Numbered from the stretch's first letter, positions 1-11,739 are shown. The stretch is DNA of 64,000 nucleotides from Narthecium ossifragum (GCA_963920575.1 OY986972.1:21116083-21180082), one strand, 5' to 3'. Translations and numbers: made by a program. Notes: generated from the letters alone by a model not told the origin.

Positions 1-358
1 CATCAATATAGATATCCAAATATCACAATTATATCATAATATTAATGTCATAAAAAGTTTAATATATATTAAAATCAGAATACATTGTGGTATTCTCACC
101 ACTAGCATTCAGAGGTGACCATATCCTCCATTCCATCACAAAACAAACACAAAAACTGAAAAAGTTACTAGATTCTGTTTCCATTCCAGCACCAAACAAG
201 CAACAAAAAGTGTCAGGTTTCACATAATTCAGTTTCCACTCCAGCATCAAACAAACAACAAAAGTGGCATTTCATTCCATTCCATTCCATTCAACAGGAA
301 TCACATTTCATTCCAGCACTGCATTCCAAAACATTCCAACGAAACAAACAGGCCCTTA
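1..358. mobile_element. PIF/Harbinger (Tourist)-like MITE end with internal tandem units
   Basis: The right end, read on the minus strand, starts GGGCCTGTTTGTTTCG and is flanked by TTA, the usual pattern of Tourist-like MITEs. Inside are about three imperfect 60-bp units that each carry an ACAAACAA stretch next to a CATTCCA or TTCCA stretch. The other end lies before the window, so the inverted repeat cannot be tested. The only open frame here is low-complexity and is not taken as a gene. Confidence 0.45.
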
Positions 359-1080
359 AGCATGATAAGAATCCATCGTTGGTCCCTCAAGCCAGCCAAG
401 CATTAATGGCTAGCAAGACCGTAAAAGATGAGGTGTTGATAACAGGGGAAGAGGCACTGGCTGGAGGGATAGAGAAGAAAATAAAATCCATATAAAATCC
501 ATAGTAGAGATCTCAAAAACCCCAAAACCCCAAAAACTCTCAAAACCCAAATCAAAATAACAAACATAAAAACTAGTTTAGAGGAAATACTGGAATTGAG
601 AGGAGATCTCGATGGTTTTGGAAGACAGACGGCGATCGAATAGCCACGAGCTCGAGGGATCGAGAAGAAACGGTGGCGGTGACGAGTCTCGAAAAATAGA
701 TGGAGATGGTGGCAGAGAGGACATGGTGGTGGTGACGGCGACGACGATGGCGATGGAGTAGGGTGACAATGAGGGTGGGGCATCGGATCATATCGGAGAG
801 GGGAGGGGAGCGTAGGGGTCAGAGGGTACAAGAGGTGGCGTGGTCTAGGGCGATGTAAATGGGAGTTTTATCGACCTGAAATCTGACCCGACCCGATAAC
901 CCGTATGTACGCTGTAAGTCACATAGGGTTGTGTCAATACAACCCAACGTAAGGTCGTGTAAAGATCAGGGCTCAAGAATTAAATCAGGAATAAATAAGT
1001 GGGTTCCACTTATCAAATAAAGCAAGTGAATTCTTAAATATAAAAGGCAATAATAAGATGCAAAAGTTTGTGGGTACCAA
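359..1080. other. Gene-free stretch, low-complexity GGT/GAC-rich block
   Basis: No credible gene. Roughly 655-790 is a GGTGGTGACGGCGACGA-like low-complexity tract, which produces several proline/histidine/serine-rich shadow frames on the minus strand. I recognise no domain. Confidence 0.4.
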
Positions 1081-1082
1081 TA

Positions 1083-1200
1083 GGGGTGAGCAGAACCGAA
1101 CTGAACCCGAAGAACCGAACCGAACTGAATTAGTTCGGTTCATTCGGTTCGGTCCTTTAAAAAAAATTCGGGTCAGAACCGAAGAACCAAACTTTCTATG
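1083..1200. mobile_element. hAT-like non-autonomous element end (AGGGGTGAGCA)
   Basis: The segment starts AGGGGTGAGCA and continues with a self-complementary GGTTCGGTTC-type stretch, the layout of many plant hAT MITE termini. I did not find the matching second terminus or an 8-bp duplication, so the assignment rests on the terminal motif alone. Confidence 0.4.
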
Positions 1201-1437
1201 TTTATGATCTAGTGGGAGGCATGGACCCCCCGGCCCAAGCATAGTCTCATTCATTACCTTCCTCTTCTCTGTTGCGTACGTGGCTGAGAGTTTGAGAGAG
1301 AAAACGAGGGAGAGAAGAATAGGGGGCTGCCGGGAATTTTGGAGATTTTGGGAGATTCTCGCCGGTTTTTACTCCTCTCGGTCCAAGTAAGCTCCTCTCA
1401 CCCTCCCCTGTAAAATCTGCGAGTTTTTCCGAATCTT

Positions 1438-3110
1438 TTAGTGAGGTTTTGGTGGGTTCAAGGTTTTCTGGCGATGGGTCGCGGGAGATGACGCCCGGCC
1501 TTTTTCGGGTGACTGCAATGTCGGGGAAAGAGCCTCCGCGAGCCCAACGCCGTCCCCTCTGTTCCTTGGGGAAATCGAATGGATGAAGCCATCTTCTTCG
1601 GCGAGAGCTCCGTCGTCACAGGCTTCATGAGGAAGGTGGAGACGCTGTGTGATGCATGTGAGCAAGCACGTGCGTTGCTTGCTGACGTGCACTGTACAAT
1701 GCCGCTTAGTGACAAGAAGAAGTCTACTACACCAGGCAGTGTCTGACAGCCTAATGCTCGATTCATAGGAGCAGGAGAACAATGTCCTAGTCCTACGACA
1801 CGCTCGAGCGACACCATCGGCTCTTGTGTTACACCCTCTAGAGATATATAGGAACAAAATAGAATCAAAAAGCAAAGCATGTATCTGGATGTTCTTCGCC
1901 ATGCTTTCCAAGTCAGGGGGCTATCCTCTCAATCCATTCAGGATTCTAACAACTGACAATGAGTCGATCTCTACGATCATATTCTTAAAACTGAGGGCCT
2001 AATTAGCTCTCCTCATTGCCTCCAATATTGCTTCCATTTCGCCTTTTAGGACTGAATCTGCAACAATTGGCTTTGCACATGCCCAAGGTTCCTTCCCATC
2101 TTCTGACAGGCCAACAATTCCTATTACTAGTTGTAATAGCCCAGCCCCATGTAGTGCAATATTTTTCGCTTTGGGTCCACATGGTTTTGCTCAAAAGGTC
2201 TCACACTATGATAGGAACACCGGCGTCATATAAATCAGTTCAAGATTTTCTCCCTATCCGATGTGGGACTAAAGAATCCCTCCAGTCACTCCTCTTACCT
2301 GGGCCTTGGCCTACGGGCTCAGAGCATTTTGGGCTGATGCCATTCTTCCCCTTTAAGGGACACACGTCCTCGTGTGCAGCCCACACCAAAGTAGCGGAGT
2401 TTCCCCGGACAAGGGATCAACAGACACATCCTCTTGTATCACATGAGCTCCTCTCTTACAGGGAACTTGTTTGACTGGCATATTAGAGTTCTTGATATCT
2501 TGGCCTAGTTATTCCTTCACCCCCTGTCGTATTTTGCATGCCAAAGCCTCAGCTGAGTCTCCCTTCTTTCCAAATGAGCCACATGCCATAATCCAGAATA
2601 GCTTTGATTTTCCTACACCCATTGTCAAGCAACGGGTTGAAGAAATCATCCCCATTCCTAACGGCAACCGTATGTTCTCCTTCCCGGACGATGATGTCAA
2701 AAACCATCCTTGCAAAATGGCATCCAAAGACAGCATGGGGGACTGTTTCAGTTTCTCTACAACACATGGGGCATTCTTTATCTGAGGTCAATCGCAATTT
2801 CCATAAGGTATCACGTACTGGTAGCTTTCCATGGACCACTCGTCAAAGAAAGTGCCGAGCCTTCGGTCCAGCTGGAGACCGCCATACATTGGTCCACACT
2901 TCCTCCTTATCTGCTCTGCAACGTTCCTGGATCTGCTCCAAGTGTGCTGAGGCCGGGCAAACCTTTCCTGAGCCATTGAGGGGCCAACGGCTTACATCCC
3001 TATCTCCACACCTCTGTTTCACAATCAACTCAATGAGCATGGGATGAAAGGTTGCTCTCAAGGCTTCTAAGTCCCAGCTTTGATTCACCATCAAGTCCCT
3101 TACATCAACT
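1438..3110 (-). pseudogene. LINE (L1 clade) ORF2 3' fragment: zf-RVT and RNase H remnants
   Basis: Read on the minus strand, 3094-2843 and 2839-2549 encode a zf-RVT-type region: WRSPAGPKARHFL, then HGKLPVRDTLWKL, then CPMCCRETETVPHAVFGC. Next, 2160-2003 encodes part of a plant RNase H (KGEMEAILEAMRRA), and 1911-1790 its C-terminus (ISRGCNTRADGVARACRR). The pieces lie in different frames and no reverse transcriptase or endonuclease precedes them. This is therefore a 5'-truncated, decayed copy. It belongs to the same broad class as the full-length LINE at 25302-31342 but is much more degraded. No poly(A) tail or target duplication was resolved. Confidence 0.75.
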
Positions 3111-3160
3111 CAATGAGCATGGGATGAAAGGATGCTCTCAAGGATGCTCTCAAGGCCGCA
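3029..3160. repeat. Tandem duplication of about 82 bp
   Basis: A stretch containing ATGAGCATGGGATGAAAGG and GCTCTCAAGG occurs at about 3030 and again at about 3111. The second copy has a further small duplication of ATGCTCTCAAGG. It lies at the upstream edge of the LINE fragment and touches the following GRF-like remnant. Confidence 0.8.
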
Positions 3161-3441
3161 TCTTTCACGCATGTCCCAGACGTCGTTATGGGTGTGACTT
3201 TTTCATTTGGGAAGATATGTTACCGGATGCGTTGCATTCAACTCTATGCGCAACATCCCCTGGACAAATTACGTCGGGGTCACGGGCAATAACCCAATCA
3301 CATGTTAGGCCTGACGAGGCCAAAGGGGAGGTTGTGAATGGAAATGTTCAAGCGATGCGTGAACAACTGTGTGAAACCCAGATTATCACTTGGGTCTTGG
3401 TCATTGTTGTAACAATTATATTTGTGAAGGTTTTTTTGTAA
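3160..3441 (+). pseudogene. GRF-type zinc-finger protein C-terminal fragment with TM helix
   Basis: The open frame ends with a CPRRRYGCDFFIWED stretch, like the last part of a plant GRF zinc finger (cysteine, then GC-x-FF-x-W). After a short linker come about 19 hydrophobic residues (IITWVLVIVVTIIFVKVF) and a stop at 3439-3441. A single C-terminal membrane helix after a GRF finger is common in plant GRF proteins, many of them repeat-borne. The first half of the finger is missing, replaced by tandem-duplicated DNA, so I call it a broken fragment. The GRF assignment is by motif only. Confidence 0.45.
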
Positions 3442-3583
3442 CAATATGTTGATCCTTGTATGTAAATATTTGCTCTTACGGTTTTGTAATGTGATAACTC
3501 CAGTTATGTTTTCCCACCATTAACTGGAGAAACACTTATAATGTTGAAAAGTAATGTAATCAGATTGCTACTAGTTTTTGTCA

Positions 3584-3741
3584 TGTATGGGTGCCTATGC
3601 GTTTGTATCTTTTGTGGGAATTTTTCTTTTTTTTTTGCATGGGTGCCTATGCATTTGTATCTTCTATGGGAATTTTTCTTTTTTATGTATGGGTGCCTAT
3701 GCATTTGTATCTTATGTGGGACTTGTTCTTTCTTATGTGTT
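3584..3741. repeat. Tandem repeat, about 50-52 bp, three copies
   Basis: The sequence GGGTGCCTATG recurs at about 3589, 3641 and 3691, each time followed by a TTTGTATCTT stretch, GTGGGA or ATGGGA, and a T-rich tract. The copies are about 90% alike. Open frames here on both strands are products of the repeat. Confidence 0.9.
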
Positions 3742-4029
3742 CCTTGATATGACACTATTGCATTACAAACAATCACATCTGAGTTGTTTGTGTCTGTAAA
3801 ATTGCAACACTGCTTGTACAGAGCATAAATCGAGTCATATCTGATTCTGTTGAATGTGCTGATAAATTCGTTATATGTGGTTATGCATTTGCTCTATGCT
3901 ATGCTACATTCGTAGACAATCATGCCTTATTCGGCTGAATACCATGTTAATTTGTGGTATGTGGTTATCATATTTTACATTAGCCATTCTCCCACATCGT
4001 CATCCTAACCATGTATATTGTATTTTCGC

Positions 4030-4816
4030 AGTTATGGCAGGGGGGGAACATGAAGGGCTTCGCGATTAGCGCGCGTTGCTCAGCGAAATCAGGGAATACC
4101 CTATTCCAACAGTGCATCCGTCCGAGACACCGTCCACTTTTTGCTAGGGCGCCATTCATCCACCTGTTAGATCTCCCAGCTGTTGAGGAGGACTTCGTAC
4201 TACTTGAGGAGATCGTTTTGGGCTGGAAAAATGATTCCTTCTTTGAAATCGGACCAAGAGTGATAGAACTCAAGCCTGTTGAGACAGCTGTTATTCTAGG
4301 ATTGCCGTGTGTGGGAGACACTGTTGCATTTGATGTAAACACGGATGCCAGCGAAAGACAAACAAAAAAGTGTGCTCAAGTTCCCAAGTGGATGACAAGG
4401 CACTTAGGTGAAATTAAGAGGGTGACTAGACCGCGCATCGCGGCAAAGATTAATGAGTTGTATGAGGAGGAGGATGAGCGCGACGTCGAGGACACAGTGA
4501 GATTCCTTATATACTTTTTGTTTGTGGCCCTGCTCCTCCAAAGAAGCGACTACACTTGTCCACCGGAACTCGGAGAGTACTTAGAAGACTTGGACAGTCT
4601 TCAGAAATATGATTGGGCAAGTGCTGTGACACGCATGTTGCTTCATTCAGTGTCTCGGTCTTCTCGGAAATTGAGGATGCAAATAGATGGGAGTGCAAGC
4701 AGTAAGAAAAGAGATTACAAGCAAAGGGCAAGCATGAAAACCTCAATGAAGAAGAAAGGAATTAAAAGTGATAGACTAGCTGATGTATTCGTCAACGGCT
4801 GCACCCTGTTGCTTAT
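4030..4816 (+). CDS. Plant mobile domain (PMD)-type exon, probably TE- or Ulp1-related gene fragment
   Basis: One open exon of about 262 codons. It is bounded by a good acceptor (TATTTTCGCAG at 4029) and a good donor (ATG/GTGAGT at 4816/4817). The product has the pattern FEIGPRVIELKPVETAVILGLP. Later come DVEDTVRFLIYFLFVALLL, then YLEDLDSLQKYDWASAVTRM, and finally VNGCTLLLMV. This order resembles the plant mobile domain/DUF1985 regions seen in MULE- and Ulp1-linked plant proteins. No start codon is proven: the exon probably joins an upstream exon, and the ATG at 4011 is intronic if the acceptor is used. An Athila-like element interrupts the following intron at 4880, and I found no downstream exon in 13.0-14.4 kb. 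Function unknown; probably a disrupted gene. Confidence 0.5.
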
Positions 4817-4879
4817 GGTGAGTGCCTCTCTATATAAATGAAATGTTAATTTATATAGAATTATAGATGGCTGACTAAT

Positions 4880-5030
4880 GCGTAATTTCCACATATTAGT
4901 CCTTTTCTGTATTTTCTAACTTGAATCTTCATTAAACCTGAAATCACTTAACAAACTATCAAATACAAACACTCTCGGGCTAACAAATGTAAATTACGGG
5001 GTTTAAGTATGAATATTTAGTGACTCATCA
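4880..5030 (-). repeat. Truncated 3' LTR of the gag-pro element
   Basis: On the minus strand it starts TGATGAGTCAC at 5030, directly after the polypurine tract, and matches the first 151 bp of the 5' LTR at 13003-12853. Similarity stops abruptly at 4880, so about 1.1 kb of LTR and the left target duplication are missing. Confidence 0.9.
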
Positions 5031-5042
5031 CACCCCCAACTT
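5031..5042 (-). promoter_or_regulatory. Polypurine tract of the gag-pro element
   Basis: On the minus strand it reads AAGTTGGGGGTG immediately before the TGATGAG start of the 3' LTR, the position and composition expected for plus-strand priming. Confidence 0.8.
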
Positions 5043-5549
5043 ACACTTTGCTAGTTCTCGAGCAAAGAAAATATAAAAAGAAAGCAATAAATCTAACTAG
5101 CCACTTTCGTAGGTCCCACGATTGCACTTAGCATGTGCATCAAGCCTTTAAACCCCTGGGTTACCTCAGTGGAGGAGTTAGAGTCTCCTGAGGGTTTTCA
5201 GAGATGACACCCACAAACATGTATACATTCCCTTGAATATATCATTAGAAATCAATTGTGATATTTATCAACTCTAATACATAAAATAGAAATAATATCC
5301 ATAAATAAACCCTTCAACTCATATTCACATAAAAACATAGTAAATCAAAACATGTCATAACATATTTCCAACACTTCAACATATTTAATCATGATTAAAA
5401 ACAACTTTAACACTCCTGTGTGTGAATGAGGTTCCACATGCTTCAGAGCATCAATTATATCTAAGCACTTCAACTATTCAAGATCACAATCCTATCCAAG
5501 CACATATCTTCCACTTATCACATAGCAATATATGTTTTTATTCATTTTT

Positions 5550-5760
5550 TTCATCAAGAATTCCAACTGTTTTGCGCGAACAACACACCTTGTTAGGCAC
5601 CTTGCCCGGTTACTAAGTATGAAACCCTTTTTTTCTTCTTTTCTTTATTTTTCTTTTTTTTTAAGAAATTCAACCGTTTTACGCGAACACCATTCTGGCT
5701 AGGCACGCAGCCCGGTTACTAAGTTGAAAATCCATTTTTTTTCGCATACTCAGATAATTG
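5550..5760. repeat. Diverged tandem duplication in the 3' non-coding region
   Basis: A block containing GCGCGAACA or ACGCGAACA, then GTTAGGCACC or GCTAGGCACG, then GCCCGGTTACTAAGT occurs at about 5570-5610 and again at about 5675-5725. T-rich DNA separates the copies. The rest of 5043-7100 holds AT-rich sequence and low-complexity frames with no recognisable gene. Confidence 0.75.
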
Positions 5761-7379
5761 CATGTGTTTATATATTTTCTGTGTCATGACATAGAATTGT
5801 AAATCTATCCTAATATTATGCTTAGAATCTAATATCAACCCCTTAACATGTGAAAGTGAACATGTGCATTAGGATATGTCAAGTTTTCCTTAAATCATGG
5901 TAAAAGTGTTAAAGTATAGAAATAATATCATGCATAGCAAAAATTATTATTTCTTATATGACATACAAGTCTCAGAATAATCCATAAAATAAATTTCTAA
6001 AACCTGCAACTTTGTCGAATCATATCATAATTTCATCCTTTTGACATATTTCAAGGGATGTATAAAAATAAAAATGGAATTTCTAAAATCTACCCCCCAA
6101 CTTGAATATAATTGTCCCTAATTACACTAAGTCATAAAAATAAAGCAAGGAAAAAGGGTAGAGATCACAGTAAATATTGCGCTATAAGTAGTTGGCTCGC
6201 ATAAGAGACAATCACCACACCACCCATAAGAAGAATACGTCGCTATGGAATAAATTCATGTCTCTAGAAGAGATTAAAAGAATAAAACCATAGAAATCAC
6301 CATAAAACGTTAGAGACATATGTAAAGACTTTAAGAATAACCCCCTGATCGAACTATATAAGAATGTCATAAGTCGCCCCTCAATGAGTGCCAAAGGGAC
6401 ATCTGCCATAAAAGATACCTTTCCAAAAGATCAAATATAATAGAATGGAAAATGTATAAAAAATTATAGAAAGGCATAAAAATCATTAACAATTTCGGCA
6501 GAGTCTCCTTTGTATTATTATGATATATCAGCCTTATACAAGCATTCAATCCACAAAAATTAAAAATATAGACATTAAAGCAATAAAATACATTAAATCA
6601 TCCATACACAGGACCCAAATAATCAGTGTCCATAAAATTATCCTCATTGAAGATCTACGCTGTCTGATCGGAAAACCGGGTTGCAGAGCGTATGGATCTC
6701 GTCCATCAGCCAACGGACGGCTGAGAGCTCGCCGGCGACGATCAACGGTGAAACGTCGTCGCCGAAGAATGGGATTAGGAGGGATGGAATCGTGGGAGGC
6801 CAATGAGTCCGTCCATGTCGTCTGATCCGTGAATGGTGGTCTCCAGCGGCGGAACGGCGGTGGGCGGCGCGAAAGAAGATGGCCGGAGTTGGATCTGGCG
6901 GTCGGAGCTTGAAACAAGGACGAGGACGATAGAGAAAGGACCGTTGAAGGCAAAGGAACTGTCCTATGGTGTCCGATTGAAGAATTGGGCTTTCAGGTGG
7001 TGGAACAGCGGTGGTCGGCGATGTAGAGGGTCGTCGGAAGCGGAATCCGGCATACAGTGCAGCAAGCTTGAGATTGGAGGGTGGCAAAAGCATCGTGATG
7101 GCCAGAGGAAGGTGCTGGAGGTGGTTTGGGGGGGCTGGGAGCGGTGGTGATGGGCAGCGGTCGGTGACGAGGAAAGGAACAGGGGATGAGCACCGGCGTC
7201 GGAAGAGAGGAAATTAAAGGCTAACGATGTATTGAGAGGGTATAGGAGAAGCTAGCAAAGGTGCTGATGGTGGTTTTTTTGGAGAGCTAGGGGAGCGGCC
7301 GGAGAGGACGGCGTCGAGGCGACGGTCGGCGACGAGGGAGGGAGAAGATGGAGGTTGGATCGACCGTGGGCGCGAGTGA

Positions 7380-7610
7380 TGTGAGAACAAAATCAGACGG
7401 TCGATCGATCGATTGACCGCGAACCAACTTATTTGGAAATAGAAACTGACGGTCGATCGCCCGATCGATCGTGGACCACGTTATATGTTTGAGAGGTTGA
7501 CGGTCGATCCTCGTATCGACCCTGCGAAGCTTTATTTTTAACAGAGCCTCACGGACGATCAGGCGGTCGATGGGACGGTCGACCGTCAGCCATGAATTTC
7601 GATTTTCTAG
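7380..7610 (-). repeat. GGTCGATC/GATCGACC palindrome array, 3' side
   Basis: Repeated CGGTCGATC and GATCGACCG-type words, several arranged as near-palindromes. The stretch ACGGTCGATCCTCGTATCGA occurs here at about 7500 and again in the leader array at about 11409. The array lies between the post-protease tail and the AT-rich 3' region. Confidence 0.85.
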
Positions 7611-8114
7611 ATATTAAGATTATTTTTAAAGAAAAATCAAGGAAAAATCAGAAAAAACATGGAAAAATTCCTAAAAATCAAAGAAAATTCTAAAAAGCTA
7701 AGGAAAAATCATAAAACTGGGTCGCCTCCCAGGAAGCGCATAATTTTACGTCTTTCGCTAGACTTCCCTAGAAGGTGCAATTAAAGCATGGATCCGTCAA
7801 TCTGACGACATCGATCACCCCACTTAGAATAATTTCCTCAATATAATGCTTGAACCCAAACCCAGCCCCACAGTAAGTCCAGTATTTGATAATGTAGACC
7901 AATCAGTTCTTTTCTCCCCACATGTGAACTAGAGGCTCCACCCTCTATGCATGGTAACCTATTGTCATGTTTTATCTTGCAACCCGGTCTACGGTATGTG
8001 TTCCTCATAATGTTGGGACCCGGAAGTGAACTTGGAGGGGATTTCAATCTCAAAATGGGTGTAGGCAATGACGATGGTGTAAATATAGGTAAAGGAGAAG
8101 GTGGTGGCTCGGGT

Positions 8115-9426
8115 TTAGAATATACTGACACATTTGTGCAAAAGTGTGTCAGCATAATAAGCACGAACTTGTCCAGGATCTAAATCAGGTGCAGGAGTAA
8201 GAGATAACGGTGGAAGGGGCTCAACCACCCAAGAAATAGTTTTTGTCTCTGCAGTGTGCTGATCGAGTGATTGGTCGGGCACGATGTGTGGTTTGATGTC
8301 ATCTTTCGATTGTGCAGTGTCCCGATTAACATCATCAGAGTCAGAAGCAAAGGCATTCAAAATGTCAGACAGAATGTCATTCTTTAATTCAACATCATCA
8401 TCCTCAGAATCATACTCATCCCAAATTATAGGAAATCTATCATCATGTAGTTTAACATCATAATCATCATCATCAGAATCATATTCATCCCAAACTGTAG
8501 GCAATCTATCATTATGCAGTTCCACATCATAATCATCATCATCAGAATCATATTCATCCCAAACTGTAGGCAATCTATCATCCTCACCGTCAATCTCAGT
8601 ATCACTATCAAAATCATAATCCCTCACAATATCAGATAATGCATCACCTATCATACCATGAGATTTATCATGAAAGAAGTCAGTCAAACTATCAACACAG
8701 AAGCATTCATTCTCACGCTCAGGCAAACCTGCATTCTTAAAGATCTTCAGTTTAACATGCATATGGCCAAAAGAGACATTCATGACACTAGTTCGACAGT
8801 TGATATTCGCATTTGCGGTAGCCAAAAAGGGACGTCCTAAGATGATAGGCATGGTTTTTTTTGCAGTGAATAGCGGGTTCCATTTCCAAGACGACAAAAT
8901 CGACAGGGAAAAAGAAGTTGTCCACCTTCACTAAAACATCTTCTACAATGCCTCTAGGAGTCCTAATGGATCTATCAGCCAATTGTAAACTGATCGGTGT
9001 CGGTTTGAGCTCTTCCATCCCAAAATCTTTATAAAGGTAGTAGGGCCAAATGTTAACACTGGCTCCTAGGTCGAGAAGAGCACCATCAATCTAGTAGTCT
9101 CCTATGCAACAGGGTATGGTAGGGGTACCAGGGTCCTTTAATTTGGGTGGCGTGTCATGTTTCAAAATTGATCTGACTTGTTCAGGTAAAAGGATTTTCT
9201 TGTCGCCTTTGGGTTTTGTCTGGCGTTTATGAGTGCACAGGTCCTTTAGAAATTTGGCATAAGAAGGAATCTGACGAATGGCCTGAAGCAAGGGTATGTT
9301 GATGTTGACATGTTTGAAAGTTTCAAGGATTTCCTCAGTAGCTCTTCGGGCTTTGATGGTTGGGTACGGGTCCTTAAGGGCTGCAGGAAAGGGCACTTTT
9401 GGAATGTATTTAGCTGGATCAGGCAC
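8115..9426 (-). pseudogene. Athila-type protease region with acidic tandem repeats
   Basis: From the N-terminus it has SYAKFLKDLCTHKR and DPGTPTIPCCIG, then a stop at 9091 where the aspartate-containing active-site loop should begin. It resumes with LQLADRSIRTPRG and, after a frameshift near 8890, PIILGRPFLATANANINC. These are the blocks of an Athila retropepsin. Downstream are three 23-residue units of the form DRLPTVWDEYDSDDDD (about 8398-8600), an acidic tandem repeat absent from the other Athila copy. The frame ends at 8115 with no reverse transcriptase following. Given the stop and frameshift it cannot make a normal protease from this copy. Confidence 0.85.
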
Positions 9427-9504
9427 TTTAGACTCAGTTGGATTATAATCAGGTGGAAGGAAAGAGTCATCTCGGGTTGGACGATGGATCGGCCTACCGG
9501 CCGA

Positions 9505-11069
9505 TCAATCGTTCGTACTGACAAGTTCACCTATTTGATTATCAACTGTTTTGCCACTTCTAAGGGTCACAACGGCTTTGGCACTCTCGAAGTTTTGGCT
9601 TTCTACATAGTGTTGGCCTCTTAGGTTGGTGACAGATTGACTTAGCAAATGACCTTCCTCTCTTTTGGCTATAGTGTTAGAAAGTTGGCCCAGTGAGTTC
9701 TCAAGTTTAGCAATGCATTGGGTATTGGAATTACACTGGTTTTCTATTCTAGAAACATAGTTCTGAATTTTAGAGACTTCACTCGTCAAATCACTTCTTA
9801 TACCACTAATGTTTGAATTGATGTTGTCATTCATGGCAGTCATAGCCGAAAGGAGGGAACTTAAAGTTGGTTCAGAAATGGATTGGGTTTGAGAGGCTAA
9901 AGTTGATTGCGGAGGGTACCCAGGATTTGGATTTGCAGAAGGTTTAGGTGGGTACTTAAAAACAGAAGGATTGGTTGTGTTGCTTTGCCCTGGAAAATTA
10001 CTTGATTGTTGTGGCTTCCAAATAAAATTAGGATGATTTCTCCAACCTGGATTATAGGTATTCGAATAAGGGTTGTTTTGAGGTTTGGAAAAATCATAAG
10101 TTGCTTTAGCTTGTTCCTGAACAAAGTCAGGGAAATTGGGGGCCAGATGACAATCAGTGATATGGTGATCAGAATTAAGGCAAAGGGCACAGGTTTCAAG
10201 AGAAGTGTTAGGCAATTGTTGAGCAAGAGATTGGCCTGTTTTCAACTGGTTTAAGTCTTCAGTTAGGAGGGCTACTTGTGCGGAGAGACTTTGGAATTCA
10301 GAAATTTCATGAATTCTCTAAGAATTACGAACAGTGGTAGACCGACTCCTAGAGACTGAGGCATTGTGTTGTGAATTTTCAGCAAGGTTATCATACATTT
10401 CCCAAAGAGCAGTCCATGGCTTACTAAGAACAACACCTCCGCAGCAGGCTTCGACCATTGTCCTATAACGATCATTAAGACCATTATAAAATGAATGGGC
10501 TAGCTGCCACTCAGGTACCTCATGATGGGGACACTCTCTAAGAAGATCCTTAAATCTTTCCCAAGCTTCATAAAACATCTCATCTTCATTTTGCTTAAAA
10601 GAGATAATCATGGTTCGGTAATTTTGAGTTTTAATGATCGGGAAATATTTCTTAAGGAAAGCATCCTGAAGTTGGTCCCATGTTGAAATCGACTTTGGAG
10701 CTAAGGTTTGGAGGCAATGTTTAGCCTTATCTTTCAAAGAAAAAGGGAAAAGTTTGAGTCTAAATGCATCATCATTAAAATGCTGAAGTTTGAACATGGA
10801 CAGGATTTCAAGAAAGCTAGCAATGTGTCCATAGAGATCCTCATTCTCACGCCCATAGAAAGAAGGTAAGGCGGTAATCCAGTTAGGCTTAATCTCATAA
10901 TGTGTAGCATTGATGGTAGGGGGTTGATACAAGAAGCATAGGTATAAGGTCCAGGTAGGAAGTGATTCCTAATTGGGACTTCTCTATTATTGTTATCATT
11001 TCCACCCCTACCCATGTTATCATTAGGGTCAATGACATGTTCCTCGTGTTCAGCCATTAAGGATTGCAA
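9505..11069 (-). pseudogene. Athila-type gag
   Basis: The capsid region (10932-10318) shows ALPSFYGRENEDLYGHIASF, LKLFPFSLKDKAKHCL, STWDQLQDAFLKKYFP and ECPHHEVPEWQLAHSFYNGL. The nucleocapsid part carries a CCHC knuckle, CALCLNSDHHITDC, followed by YSNTYNPGWRNHPNF. Two defects are visible: a frameshift near 10935 joins the N-terminus (11069 frame) to the capsid frame, and an in-frame stop lies at 10318-10320. The C-terminus runs to KAVVTLRSGK. The gene begins about 650 bp after the primer binding site. Confidence 0.9.
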
Positions 11070-11309
11070 GTTGCTTATAGCTTCCTGGTAATTACTTAGG
11101 GAATTTTGTGCTAAGGTTCTAGCTGCTCAAAGTGTGGTCTCTATTTCTAGATCCAAAGGTTCCAATGGATTATGAAGGGATCGTCTGCCTTGCATGCAAG
11201 ATCACACCAAAAAGAGAAAAAGAAAACAGAATATTCGAAGGAGAGGAGGAAATCCGGAAAACAAAGATTGAAAGGAAAAAAATTTAAAGCAATAAAACTA
11301 ACCTGACTA

Positions 11310-11560
11310 CGATCACGGTCGATCTGGTGGTCGACCGTGGAGAGCTCGCGGTCAACCGTGGATTGCTCGCGGTCGACCGTAGAACTATGCAACCACACTT
11401 GAAGACGCGACGGTCGATCCTCGTATCGACCCTGAGAAGCTTTTTCCGTGACAGAGAGCGAAGGTCGATCCGGAGGTCGATGTCGTGGTCGACCGTGGCT
11501 ATCGTAGAGGGTGACGGTCGATCCGGCGGTCGATGTCGCGGTCGACCGTCAGTAGTCTTC
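11310..11560 (-). repeat. GGTCGATC/TCGACCG palindrome array, leader side
   Basis: At least eight GGTCGATC, GGTCGACC or GGTCGATG-type words in 250 bp, between primer site and gag. It shares long stretches with the 3' array at 7380-7610, so the two ends of the internal region carry related arrays. Confidence 0.85.
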
Positions 11561-11716
11561 AACGTAAGATCGTTCCAACGCTGCAAAAATTTCAGAAAAT
11601 TATCAGAAAACTCCTAAAAAATGTAAAATAACGTAAATAAAAATAAAAATCTAACTCGCTCAGAAAAAGAGTTAAGAGAAGATTAAATCGATACTCCGTT
11701 GTAAATCAAAAGATTT

Positions 11717-11734
11717 TCCCCGGCAACGGCGCCA
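11717..11734 (-). promoter_or_regulatory. Primer binding site for tRNA-Asp
   Basis: On the minus strand it reads TGGCGCCGTTGCCGGGGA, complementary to the 3' end of plant tRNA-Asp including CCA. It lies five bases after the LTR end. The same primer site occurs in the plus-strand Athila element at 55550. Confidence 0.92.
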
Positions 11735-11739
11735 AAAAT

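Noticed and set aside
403..831. A 142-codon minus-strand frame
   Set aside because: Proline/histidine/serine low complexity followed by a random hydrophobic stretch; no family recognised and no splice or promoter support.
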